A program made the translations under genes and the position numbers. From positions 1 to 16,259 of the forward strand of contig CATWID010000040.1 of assembly GCA_958350755.1 (NCBI GenBank): DNA of 16,259 nucleotides, in the 5' to 3' direction. Positions 1 to 9,837 of this stretch are shown here, piece by piece. Source of the stretch: an uncultured Collinsella sp. (GTDB lineage: Bacteria > Actinomycetota > Coriobacteriia > Coriobacteriales > Coriobacteriaceae). The notes beneath the pieces are model-generated. The model was not told the DNA's origin. It saw only the letters and a program-made list of their open reading frames with translations, and made no database searches. Numbering within the stretch: position 1 is the stretch's first letter; each line of letters starts with the position of its first letter.

Positions 1-1503
1 AAGATGCGCGAGGACCTGTTCGACCAGTACGAGCGCTTTAGTTTTGCGTACTTCGATCGCAACAGCTCGGGCGACATGATGAGCCGCGTGGTCAACGACC
101 TGTTCGATATCTGCGAGGCGGCGCACCACGTGCCCGAGTGGATCATCATCTGCGGCATCGAGATTATCGGCTCGTTTGTGATCCTCTTTACCATCGCCCC
201 GGTGCTGGCGCTCGCCATGGCTGTGGTGACAGCAGCGTTTGCGGTCATCATGTTTTGGCAGAACATGCGCATGCGCGAGGTCTTTAGCGACAACCGCAAA
301 AAGATCAGCGGCATCAATGCGCAGCTGCAGGATTCGCTGGCGGGCATGCGCGTGGTCAAGAGCTTTGCCAATGAGGAGACCGAACGCTTCAAGTTCCGCG
401 CCTCCAACAATCGCTACCTTTCGTCCAAGGAAAACATGTATCACGCCATGGGCGTCTATACTGCGACGTATGGCCTGCTCTCGGGTGTGCTCTATGTGAT
501 CGTGGTACTGCTGGGCGGCTGGCTGGTCGCCCAGGGTCAGCTGCAGGCGGTCGATATGGCGACCTTTGCACTCTATATTTCGCTGTTCTGCACGCCGCTC
601 GAGACGCTCGTCAATTCGGCCGAAACGTATCAGAAGGCCATCGCCGGCTTTAAGCGCATGGACGAGGTGCTCTCGACCGCGCCGGATATCCAGGACAAGC
701 CGGGCGCCACGGATCTGCAGGTGACCGCCGGCGCCGTGGATTATCACGATGTGTGCTTTAACTACGAGAATGTTGAGCTGGGCGAGGGCGATGCCGACGA
801 GCGTCCCGTTATCGACCATATGGACCTGTCCATCAAGCCCGGGCAGACCATCGCTTTGGTTGGCCCTTCGGGCGGCGGCAAGTCCACGACCTGTTCGCTG
901 CTGCCGCGCTTTTATGACGTGGCTACCGGATCCATTAGCATCGACGGCCAGGACGTGCGCGATGTGACGCAGCAGAGCCTGCGCCGCGCCATCGGCCTGG
1001 TGCAGCAGGATGTCTATCTATTTGACGGTACGATTGGCGAGAACATCGCCTATGGCAAGCCGGGCGCTACGGCTGAAGAGATCGCCGAGGCCGCCCGTCG
1101 CGCCAACATCGATGCCTTTATCGAGTCGCTTCCACAGGGCTATGACACGGTCGTGGGCGAGCGCGGCAGCCGTCTTTCGGGCGGACAGAAGCAGCGTGTT
1201 GCCATCGCGCGCGTGTTTCTCAAGAACCCCAAGATCCTTATTTTGGATGAGGCGACGAGTGCTTTGGATAACGAGAGCGAGGAGGCGGTGCAGGAGTCGC
1301 TCGAAGAGCTGGCACGCGGCCGCACCACGATTATCATCGCCCACCGTCTTTCGACCATTAAGCATGCCGATGAGATTGCGACCGTTGAGCATGGTCGCGT
1401 TGTGGAGCGTGGCACGCACGAGGAGCTTCTCGCCCGTGGCGGCACCTATGCCCGTTACTATCGAATGCAGTTCGAAGGTGCGCGTGCGCACGAGCTCGAC
1501 TGA
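1..1503 (+). CDS. ABC exporter, fused permease and ATPase (5' truncated by window edge)
   Basis: This is a half-transporter of the multidrug/lipid exporter type: an ATP-driven efflux pump subunit in the cytoplasmic membrane that works as a homodimer or heterodimer. Numbering from the first in-frame ATG at base 4, residues 1 to about 215 are the end of the membrane domain, starting in the usual motif around FAYFDRNSSGDMMSRV. Residues about 240-490 are the nucleotide-binding domain. Visible motifs are Walker A GPSGGGKST (287-295), signature LSGGQ (391-395), Walker B ILILDE with D415 and catalytic E416, and the switch histidine H447, so the ATP site looks intact. The frame is open to base 1 and about 100 residues, including the first membrane helices, are missing compared with the usual 580-620, so the true start lies outside the window. 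The substrate cannot be told. The next gene follows after 19 bases and is probably co-transcribed. Confidence 0.93.
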   Translation, partial: KMREDLFDQYERFSFAYFDRNSSGDMMSRVVNDLFDICEAAHHVPEWIIICGIEIIGSFVILFTIAPVLALAMAVVTAAFAVIMFWQNMRMREVFSDNRKKISGINAQLQDSLAGMRVVKSFANEETERFKFRASNNRYLSSKENMYHAMGVYTATYGLLSGVLYVIVVLLGGWLVAQGQLQAVDMATFALYISLFCTPLETLVNSAETYQKAIAGFKRMDEVLSTAPDIQDKPGATDLQVTAGAVDYHDVCFNYENVELGEGDADERPVIDHMDLSIKPGQTIALVGPSGGGKSTTCSLLPRFYDVATGSISIDGQDVRDVTQQSLRRAIGLVQQDVYLFDGTIGENIAYGKPGATAEEIAEAARRANIDAFIESLPQGYDTVVGERGSRLSGGQKQRVAIARVFLKNPKILILDEATSALDNESEEAVQESLEELARGRTTIIIAHRLSTIKHADEIATVEHGRVVERGTHEELLARGGTYARYYRMQFEGARAHELD

Positions 1504-1522
1504 TTGATATGACAGGAAGTTT

Positions 1523-2488
1523 ATGGCTGACAAGAACCCTTTGACTCCGGAAGAAGTGACGGAGTTATTCTCCGAAATCGATGCATCCGGTGTCTTGGAT
1601 CCCACGCTTGCCAAAAAGCGCACCGAGCGCATGCGTGAGAAGGAGGCTGCGGCCAAGCGCGGTGACAAAGCGGCGCTAGCGCAGCTGCGCAGCGAGGACC
1701 GCGCGAGCCAGGCAAAACATATCGACCCGCTGTCCGAGGACGACCCTTCGGGCTCGCAGGTGAGCCATACCATTACGAAGACTGCCATGGCCGTGGTCAT
1801 TGGCATCTTGGTGCTGATTGTGGGCATGCAGATTGGCTACGGCGTGATGCGACGCCTGAACACCGCCAACCTGTCCGAGAGCGTTTCGGTGGATACCGTT
1901 TCGACGGCGCTGAAGGGCGGCCTTGAGTGGGGCAACGGCTTTACGCAGTTCCCGCTCGACTTTACCGTCGATGAAGCTGATGAGCGTACGGGCACGGTCG
2001 AGGTGACGGTGTTGGACACATCGTCTGCCAACGAGCTCGAGCTGCTGTCCAACGGGCAGATTCAGGCCGCTGCGCTTGCGACCAACGCGCTGCTCAACGA
2101 TAAGATCGACCGCGTGGTGTATAACGTTCACGCCTATATCGACGAGGATAGCAACATTCAGCACGATTCCTTCTTTGGCATGTTTCCCGCGCGGGGTCAT
2201 CAGAGCGCCATTTTGACGTTTGTGTGGACCAAGAGCTCATCCAACGCCACGAGTATCGACTGGAAGATGCGCATCGTAAGCATGGACGACACCATTGCCG
2301 AGCGCATTCAAAAACAGGTGAACTCGGTTTCGTCGCTGATCGAGGACCCGGTGGTGAGCCAGACCAAGATTGACGAGGAAAAGGCCGAACGTGACCTGGA
2401 GCATCGTCTGCATGGCCGCGAGATTTTCCGCGGCGGCAAGCCCGATCGCTCACCGTCCGATCTGCTGGAACAGGACAAGCAAAAGTAA
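1523..2488 (+). CDS. Unrecognised single-pass membrane protein, 321 aa
   Basis: I do not recognise this protein. Residues 1-86 are charged and hydrophilic, rich in K, E and R, and probably cytoplasmic. Residues about 87-108 (AMAVVIGILVLIVGMQIGYG) form one clear transmembrane helix. Residues 109-321 form a predicted extracytoplasmic domain of mixed alpha/beta character without cysteine pairs or sorting motifs, ending in a highly charged tail. There is no cleavable signal peptide. The ATG at 1523 has an AGGAAG site a few bases upstream. It lies 19 bases after the ABC exporter and is closed by a strong terminator, so it is probably the last gene of that transcript. An accessory role for the exporter is possible but is only inferred from position. 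Confidence 0.85.
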   Translation: MADKNPLTPEEVTELFSEIDASGVLDPTLAKKRTERMREKEAAAKRGDKAALAQLRSEDRASQAKHIDPLSEDDPSGSQVSHTITKTAMAVVIGILVLIVGMQIGYGVMRRLNTANLSESVSVDTVSTALKGGLEWGNGFTQFPLDFTVDEADERTGTVEVTVLDTSSANELELLSNGQIQAAALATNALLNDKIDRVVYNVHAYIDEDSNIQHDSFFGMFPARGHQSAILTFVWTKSSSNATSIDWKMRIVSMDDTIAERIQKQVNSVSSLIEDPVVSQTKIDEEKAERDLEHRLHGREIFRGGKPDRSPSDLLEQDKQK

Positions 2489-2494
2489 GAGGCC

Positions 2495-2537
2495 ATTATC
2501 CCGCGTGAGCCACAAGCCCACGCGGGATAATTTTTCT
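2495..2537 (+). terminator. Rho-independent terminator after the ABC exporter unit
   Basis: ATTATCCCGCGTG (2495-2507) and CACGCGGGATAAT (2519-2531) form a perfect 13-bp stem with an 11-base loop, followed directly by TTTTCT. It lies 7 bases after the stop of the 321-aa gene and separates it from the pyrimidine unit. Confidence 0.9.
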
Positions 2538-2606
2538 GGGACGGGGATTAAATAATCATTATGCATAGAAAGTCATAATTATCATTTCGTAAACATTTCG
2601 ATGAAA

Positions 2607-2638
2607 TTAACGCCATGAGGCATGCTTGCGGTTACAAT
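2607..2638 (+). promoter_or_regulatory. Possible promoter of carAB
   Basis: TACAAT at 2633-2638 is a good -10 candidate in an AT-rich stretch upstream of carA. The -35 is poor: TTAACG at 2607-2612 is 20 bases away, longer than the usual 16-18. Transcription from here would place the PyrR-type hairpin about 20 bases downstream of the start. The call rests mainly on the -10 and its position. Confidence 0.35.
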
Positions 2639-2658
2639 GCCGCGAGGCCTAACTACAC

Positions 2659-2692
2659 ACCTTTAAGCCGGTCCTGTGAGACCGGGAAGGAG
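2659..2692 (+). promoter_or_regulatory. PyrR-binding RNA hairpin overlapping the carA ribosome binding site
   Basis: The sequence CACCTTTAAG, then stem CCGGTC (2668-2673), loop CTGTGA (2674-2679), stem GACCGG (2680-2685) and GGAAGGAG fits the known PyrR binding loop: a short GC stem, a loop ending in GTGA, and an internal bulge above a CCTT/AAGG lower stem. The lower-stem half AAGG (2687-2690) is itself part of the carA Shine-Dalgarno sequence. No downstream terminator or antiterminator pair is visible before the ATG at 2697. Binding of UMP-loaded PyrR would therefore be expected to hide the ribosome site and repress translation, as reported for Mycobacterium smegmatis, rather than cause Bacillus-type attenuation. 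No pyrR gene is in the window. Confidence 0.8.
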
Positions 2693-2696
2693 AATT

Positions 2697-4136
2697 ATGG
2701 CGAACAACCATACCGCGGGCGCTGCCGCCCGCACCTTCGCGCCCAGCGAGCTTTGCCAGCGTATGCTGGCCAAAACCAGCAAGGGCACCTGCGGTCCCTG
2801 TATCCTGTATCTTGAGGATGGGACCATTTTTTATGGACGTGCATGCGGCGCCGAGGGCACCGCGACCGGCGAAGTCTGCTTCAACACCTCGCTCGAGGGC
2901 TACTTTGAGGTCATGACCGACCCGAGTTATGCCGGCCAAATTGTAACCATGACCTATCCGCAGATCGGCAATTACGGTATCGACGAGACCGATGTCCAGT
3001 CGGCCTTCCCCGGCGACGCCGTGCGCCCTGCGAGCGCTCCGGCTATGCGCGGCATGATCGTTCGCGATATGTGCGCCACGCCTTCTAACTGGCGCTCGGC
3101 CGTCAGCGTGCCGGAGTACCTGCGCGCTCACGGCATCGTCGCTATCGAGGGTATCGACACCCGCGCTCTGGTGCGCCATCTGCGCGACAATGGTTCCAAG
3201 ATGGGCATTATCTCGACCGAGATCTTCGACGTCGACGAGCTTGCCGAGCGCTTGTCCGCTGCGCCCACGCTGGTAGGCGAGAACCTGGTCAAGACCGTAA
3301 GTTGCCCCGCGCCTCACGAGTTTGTGGCCGCCGACCTGCCTGCCACGCATGACTTTGCGCTTGCGGCTGCCGCTCCTGCCCGTCACAAAGTGGTCGCCTA
3401 CGACTGCGGTGTGAAGCGCGGTATTCTGGAGGGCCTGGTCCGTGCCGGCTGCGATCTCACCGTCGTGCCGTGGGATACGCCCGCCCAGCAGGTGCTCGAC
3501 ATGAATCCCGATGGCGTCTTTTTGTCCAACGGCCCTGGCGACCCCGATGCCGTGGTGGAGACCTATGAGCAGGTACAGCAGCTGATCGGCAAGGTGCCGG
3601 TCTTTGGCATTTGCCTCGGTCACCAGATGATCAGCCTGGCCTGCGGCGCCCAAATGGAAAAGCTTAAATTCGGTCACCGTGGCGGTAACCAGCCGGTTAT
3701 GAATCTGGTGAGCCGTCGCGTGGAGATCACCGCGCAAAACCACGGCTTTGGTCTGCTGTTCCCCAGTCTGGGCAAACTGATTCCGGAGCTTTCCGGCGGC
3801 GAAACCGAGCATGCGGCCGATGGCGACCTGCGCGCCTGGGTGCGTCGCGGCATCGCGCCGGTCGTGATGAACGAGCGCTTTGGTCGCATTCGCCTGACAC
3901 ATGTGAACCTCAACGACGGCACCGCCGAGGGCATCCAGCTGCTCGACGCCCCGTGTTTCTCGGTCCAGTACCACCCCGAGGCTTCGCCTGGCCCCACCGA
4001 TGCCCACTATCTCTTTACCGCCTTTACGCGACTCATGGACGGCGAGGAGAACTACCTGGACATCGACACCGCGAAGGACCGCCTCGCCGGCTGGAATTTC
4101 GCCGAGTCCGAGAACGCTGCGACCGAGGAGAACTAA
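2697..4136 (+). CDS. carA: Carbamoyl-phosphate synthase small (glutaminase) subunit, 479 aa
   Basis: CarA hydrolyses glutamine and passes ammonia through a tunnel to CarB to make carbamoyl phosphate for pyrimidines and arginine. The N-terminal small-chain domain carries LEDGTIFYGRA and FNTSLEGYFEVMTDPSYAGQ. The class I glutaminase domain follows, with LSNGPGDP, nucleophile C306 in GICLGHQ, and H426 and E428 in YHPEA, so the catalytic set is complete. The protein is about 100 residues longer than the roughly 382 of E. coli CarA: about 30 at the N-terminus, a tail of about 20, and an insertion of about 36 between the QNHGF motif (ends 351) and TH (401-402). The ATG at 2697 is chosen because GGAAGGAG ends 4 bases upstream; an in-frame GTG at 2676 falls in the PyrR hairpin loop and has no ribosome site. 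carB follows after one base. Confidence 0.96.
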   Translation: MANNHTAGAAARTFAPSELCQRMLAKTSKGTCGPCILYLEDGTIFYGRACGAEGTATGEVCFNTSLEGYFEVMTDPSYAGQIVTMTYPQIGNYGIDETDVQSAFPGDAVRPASAPAMRGMIVRDMCATPSNWRSAVSVPEYLRAHGIVAIEGIDTRALVRHLRDNGSKMGIISTEIFDVDELAERLSAAPTLVGENLVKTVSCPAPHEFVAADLPATHDFALAAAAPARHKVVAYDCGVKRGILEGLVRAGCDLTVVPWDTPAQQVLDMNPDGVFLSNGPGDPDAVVETYEQVQQLIGKVPVFGICLGHQMISLACGAQMEKLKFGHRGGNQPVMNLVSRRVEITAQNHGFGLLFPSLGKLIPELSGGETEHAADGDLRAWVRRGIAPVVMNERFGRIRLTHVNLNDGTAEGIQLLDAPCFSVQYHPEASPGPTDAHYLFTAFTRLMDGEENYLDIDTAKDRLAGWNFAESENAATEEN

Positions 4137-4137
4137 C

Positions 4138-7452
<3,315 letters not shown>

Positions 7453-7464
7453 GTTGAACTGGCC

Positions 7465-7553
7465 GGCCGGGGCGGAGGGGGCTGAGTTTCCCCCTTCGCT
7501 CCGGCTGCAAGCAGAGTCGCTCAGTGGGAAACTCAGCCCCCTCCGCCCCGGCC
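7465..7553. repeat. Long-armed hairpin element, copy A (28-bp perfect inverted repeat)
   Basis: The left arm at 7465-7492 begins GGCCGGGGCGGAGG and ends GAGTTTCCC. It is the exact reverse complement of 7526-7553, with a 33-base centre. There is no T-run on either side, so it is not a typical terminator. Read on the minus strand, the centre holds GAGCGACT, a small stem CTGC-TT-GCAG, and GGAGCGAAGG. This matches the centre of the element at 12717-12809, while the outer arms do not match. It lies 12 bases after the carB stop, between convergent carB and the GntR gene. Its function is unknown. Confidence 0.85.
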
Positions 7554-7627
7554 TACGGTGACTCGGCTGCACCGTGTGCTGCCGAAGGGGCTTTGCGCGA
7601 TGACTAGGGCTGAAAAAGAAAGTGAGT

Positions 7628-7667
7628 GTGGGCTCCGCCGTTCGTTCGAACGGCGGAGCCCACGTTT
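7628..7667. terminator. Shared terminator between convergent carB and the GntR gene
   Basis: GTGGGCTCCGCCGTTCG (7628-7644) and its exact reverse complement (7647-7663) form a near-perfect palindrome with a small loop. On the plus strand it is followed by GTTTT, for carB. On the minus strand it is followed after about ten bases by TTTCTTTTT, for the GntR gene, whose stop is at 7673. Its arms and loop do not resemble the element at 7465-7553. Confidence 0.8.
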
Positions 7668-7672
7668 TGGAT

Positions 7673-8455
7673 TTATTGGGCTGTGGCGGTGAAGGTTGTT
7701 TTGTCGGCGGCGATGTGCACGTGCAGCTTTGCCTGACCGTCGCAGCTGATGAGCACGCCTACCTCGAACGGGGTTCCCGTCTTGTCGTAGGTCGAACGCA
7801 CGATGCGCATCGCCGCCTTACCGGTGTTCTGTCCCAAAAGGCGCGCCTCATGCTTGTCGAGGTTGACCGTCTCGTAGACGGCATCGACGCTTGCGGGCAG
7901 GATGCCGGTCTTTTCCGCGATGTAGGCGTAGAGCGAGCCATCCACGTCTTTGCGTGTGAGCTCGGGGCAAAGTGACACGGGGATATAGACGTAGTTGAGC
8001 TCCATGGGTTTGTCGTTGGCGAGACGCAGGCGGCGAATCTCCCAGACGGGTGTCCCCTCGGGCACTTTGAGCCCAGAGGCGATGCCGCGGACGGCCGGTA
8101 TGCTTGAAAAGGCGAGAATCTGCGAGCTCGGAACCCGTCCCGCTTCGCGCATCCGCGCGCTGAAATTCAGGGCCAGGTCGATGCCGGGTGCTGAGGTTTG
8201 GGGTTTGATGAACGTGCCCTGCCCACGTTTGCGCACCACGCGCCCCTCGATGACGAGATCTTGGAAGCAACGGCGCACGGTCGCGCGCGATAACTCTAGC
8301 CGCTCACAGATTTCGAGCTCGCGTGGCAGCGGCGTCTTGGTGTCGAACGCCTGGCTGGCGATAAGCAGGGCGATTCGATGTTTAAGTTGGACATAGAGCG
8401 GCGTATCACCGCTGCGGTCGAAGGGTTCGGAGGCGAGAAACGAGATCATATCCAT
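7673..8455 (-). CDS. GntR-family (HutC/UTRA type) transcriptional regulator, 260 aa
   Basis: This is a sugar-responsive DNA-binding regulator. Residues about 15-83 are the GntR winged helix (PLYVQLKHRI, then LPRELEICERLELSRATVRR and the wing KRGQGTFI). Residues about 100-250 are a UTRA effector domain (VWEIRRLRLANDKPMELNYVYI and SLYAYIAEKTG), which usually binds a phosphorylated sugar or similar ligand. The start at 8455 (MDMISF) is chosen because GGAGG lies 6 bases upstream; the ATG at 8488 has no ribosome site. It is transcribed away from the PTS operon, with about 300 bases between the two starts. It therefore probably controls that operon and itself, and the inverted repeat at 8655-8677 is a candidate operator. 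The link to the PTS is inferred from position. Confidence 0.92.
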   Translation of the reverse strand: MDMISFLASEPFDRSGDTPLYVQLKHRIALLIASQAFDTKTPLPRELEICERLELSRATVRRCFQDLVIEGRVVRKRGQGTFIKPQTSAPGIDLALNFSARMREAGRVPSSQILAFSSIPAVRGIASGLKVPEGTPVWEIRRLRLANDKPMELNYVYIPVSLCPELTRKDVDGSLYAYIAEKTGILPASVDAVYETVNLDKHEARLLGQNTGKAAMRIVRSTYDKTGTPFEVGVLISCDGQAKLHVHIAADKTTFTATAQ

Positions 8456-8763
8456 GGGGTACCTCCATGTCGTGGGCGTACGTGACATGGTCTGACACTG
8501 CGGAGCAAACCGGAGATGCCAGGCCCGATTCTTGCTGGTATGTATGGTGCATAAGGAACATAAAACATTTATCAGGCAATCTACCTGCTATTTTAAAAAT
8601 AATTAGAAGAAAAAATAATTTAGGCACAAAAATAGTTGCTACCGTTAACCGATGAATAGTTGCCGTTCGCAACTATTTTCTTGTACCGAACATGCCCCGG
8701 CGCAACAATAATCTCAGCAAAAAGCAAAGCCGTGCGACACACGGCAGGTCGAGAGGAGACCGC
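8456..8763. promoter_or_regulatory. Divergent intergenic region between the GntR gene and the PTS operon
   Basis: These 308 bases between the two start codons hold no gene that I can support. Bases about 8575-8635 are very AT-rich, with A and T runs, in contrast to the surrounding DNA, and probably contain or assist the divergent promoters. I could not find a convincing -35/-10 pair for either direction. Bases 8631-8677 hold the repeated AATAGTTGC motif described separately. The PTS mRNA leader ends in GAGAGGAG, the ribosome site of the IIA gene. Confidence 0.5.
8631..8677. promoter_or_regulatory. Candidate operator cluster upstream of the PTS operon
   Basis: AATAGTTGC occurs at 8631-8639 and again at 8655-8663, 24 bases apart, and its reverse complement GCAACTATT is at 8669-8677. 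The last two form a 9-bp perfect inverted repeat with a 5-base spacer, typical of a dimer-binding operator. GTTAAC lies between the first two copies (8644-8649). The first 26 bases resemble 12070-12095 upstream of the MarR gene. The bound regulator could be the adjacent GntR protein, the MarR protein, or both. Confidence 0.65.
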
Positions 8764-9198
8764 ATGCGGTATCTGGTAATGGTCAGTCACGGAACGCTCG
8801 CTCCCGGACTGCACAGTGTCCTCAAGATGCTCGGCAATGACGCCCCGAACATCTTGTCGACGAGTCTCGTGGACGGCATGGGCGCTGACGAGTATGTCGA
8901 GAACGTCAAGGTGATGCTCGCTCCCGTTGCCGCCGATGACGAGGTTGTCCTGCTTGGTGACATCCTGGGCGGATCGCCGCTCACCAATGCCATGAACACG
9001 CTGGCCGAGAAGGGCCTGCTCGCCCACACCATTGCCTTCGGCGGTATGAATCTGCCCATGGCTATGACCGCCATGATGGGGCTTGCCACCATGGACCTGG
9101 ATTCCCTCAAGCAGATGATGCTGCAGGAGGGCAAGAACGGTATGTCCGAGCTCGTTGTCCCGACCGATGACGCCGACGACGAGGACGACGACATCTAG
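8764..9198 (+). CDS. PTS mannose-family EIIA component, 144 aa
   Basis: EIIA takes phosphate from HPr and passes it to EIIB in a mannose-type sugar PTS; it is cytoplasmic. The start of the domain reads MRYLVMVSHGTLAPGL, with the phospho-acceptor histidine at position 9 (E. coli ManX uses His10). VVLLGDILGGSPLTNA is the conserved core. The length fits a stand-alone EIIA rather than the fused IIAB of E. coli. The last dozen residues are almost all Asp and Glu and end DDEDDDI, an acidic tail not needed for the fold. The start at 8764 has GAGAGGAG 6 bases upstream; frames further upstream lack a ribosome site. It is the first gene of the IIA-IIB-IIC-IID operon. The sugar cannot be named from the sequence. 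Confidence 0.92.
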   Translation: MRYLVMVSHGTLAPGLHSVLKMLGNDAPNILSTSLVDGMGADEYVENVKVMLAPVAADDEVVLLGDILGGSPLTNAMNTLAEKGLLAHTIAFGGMNLPMAMTAMMGLATMDLDSLKQMMLQEGKNGMSELVVPTDDADDEDDDI

Positions 9199-9230
9199 GC
9201 AGCGCATCCGCCCAAATTTTCGTGATGGAG

Positions 9231-9255
9231 CGGGGGTTAAGAGGAAAGACCCCCG
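9231..9255 (+). other. Intercistronic hairpin between IIA and IIB genes
   Basis: CGGGGGT (9231-9237) pairs with ACCCCCG (9249-9255) around an 11-base loop, with no T-run after it. It may protect mRNA ends or adjust the amount of IIB relative to IIA. A similar hairpin stands before the IIC gene. Confidence 0.5.
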
Positions 9256-9277
9256 GTGATAAAGAAAGGGAGAACGC

Positions 9278-9766
9278 ATGATTTCGTTCATCCGTATTGA
9301 CGACCGTATGATCCATGGACAGACCGTTACCCGTTGGGCCCTCGAGTATCCCTGCGACGGTCTTATCGCCGTCAACGACGCTGCAGCGTCTAACCCCGTG
9401 CTCAAGGAGGCCTACAAGAGTGCCTCGGGCAAGAAGACGTTCGTGTGGACCAAGGAGCACTTTAAGGAGGTCTCCGAGAAGGTTCTCAAGTCCGACACCA
9501 AGTACTTCCTGATCACCAAGAACCCGCTCGACATGAAGGAACTTCTCGTCGATTTTGGCTTTAAGCCCGGCATGGACCGCATCATCGTCGGTCCCTGCAA
9601 CGATCGTCCCGGCACCACCAAGCTCGGCAACAACCAGTCGATCACGCAGGAAGAGGCCCAGGCGCTCGAGGATCTCACCAACGCCGGCTACACGGTCGAG
9701 TTCGCCCTTATCAAGGAGAAATCCATTGGTGAGTGGCCCAAGTTCCGCGGTCAGTTTGGCTTCTAG
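9278..9766 (+). CDS. PTS mannose/fructose/sorbose-family EIIB component, 162 aa
   Basis: EIIB takes phosphate from EIIA and gives it to the sugar during transport through IIC/IID. The family hallmark IRIDDRMIHGQTVTRW is at the N-terminus, with the phospho-acceptor histidine at position 13. The length of 162 is the standard size for a stand-alone EIIB of the sorbose-type family, and the end EWPKFRGQFGF is full. The start at 9278 follows AAAGGGAGA at good spacing. It is separated from IIA by 79 bases holding a hairpin and from IIC by 71 bases holding another hairpin. The two spacers share a nearly identical translation start segment (ATAAAGAAAGGG). Confidence 0.95.
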   Translation: MISFIRIDDRMIHGQTVTRWALEYPCDGLIAVNDAAASNPVLKEAYKSASGKKTFVWTKEHFKEVSEKVLKSDTKYFLITKNPLDMKELLVDFGFKPGMDRIIVGPCNDRPGTTKLGNNQSITQEEAQALEDLTNAGYTVEFALIKEKSIGEWPKFRGQFGF

Positions 9767-9794
9767 TTAGGCGCCAGCTGCATTTTGGTACCTA

Positions 9795-9815
9795 CAGCCC
9801 TGGGGAAAGGGGCTG
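9795..9815 (+). other. Intercistronic hairpin between IIB and IIC genes
   Basis: CAGCCC (9795-9800) pairs with GGGCTG (9810-9815) around a 9-base loop, with no T-run. It has the same position and layout as the hairpin before the IIB gene, followed in both cases by ATAAAGAAAGGG and the ATG. Confidence 0.4.
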
Positions 9816-9837
9816 AGGAATAAAGAAAGGGGAAAGC

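Noticed and set aside
2676..2696. GTG start for carA at 2676
   Set aside because: It lies in the loop of the PyrR-type hairpin and has no ribosome site, while the ATG at 2697 has GGAAGGAG in front.
7465..7553. Hairpin copy A as the carB terminator
   Set aside because: It has no T-run on the plus or minus strand, a 33-base centre, and a normal terminator follows at 7628-7667.
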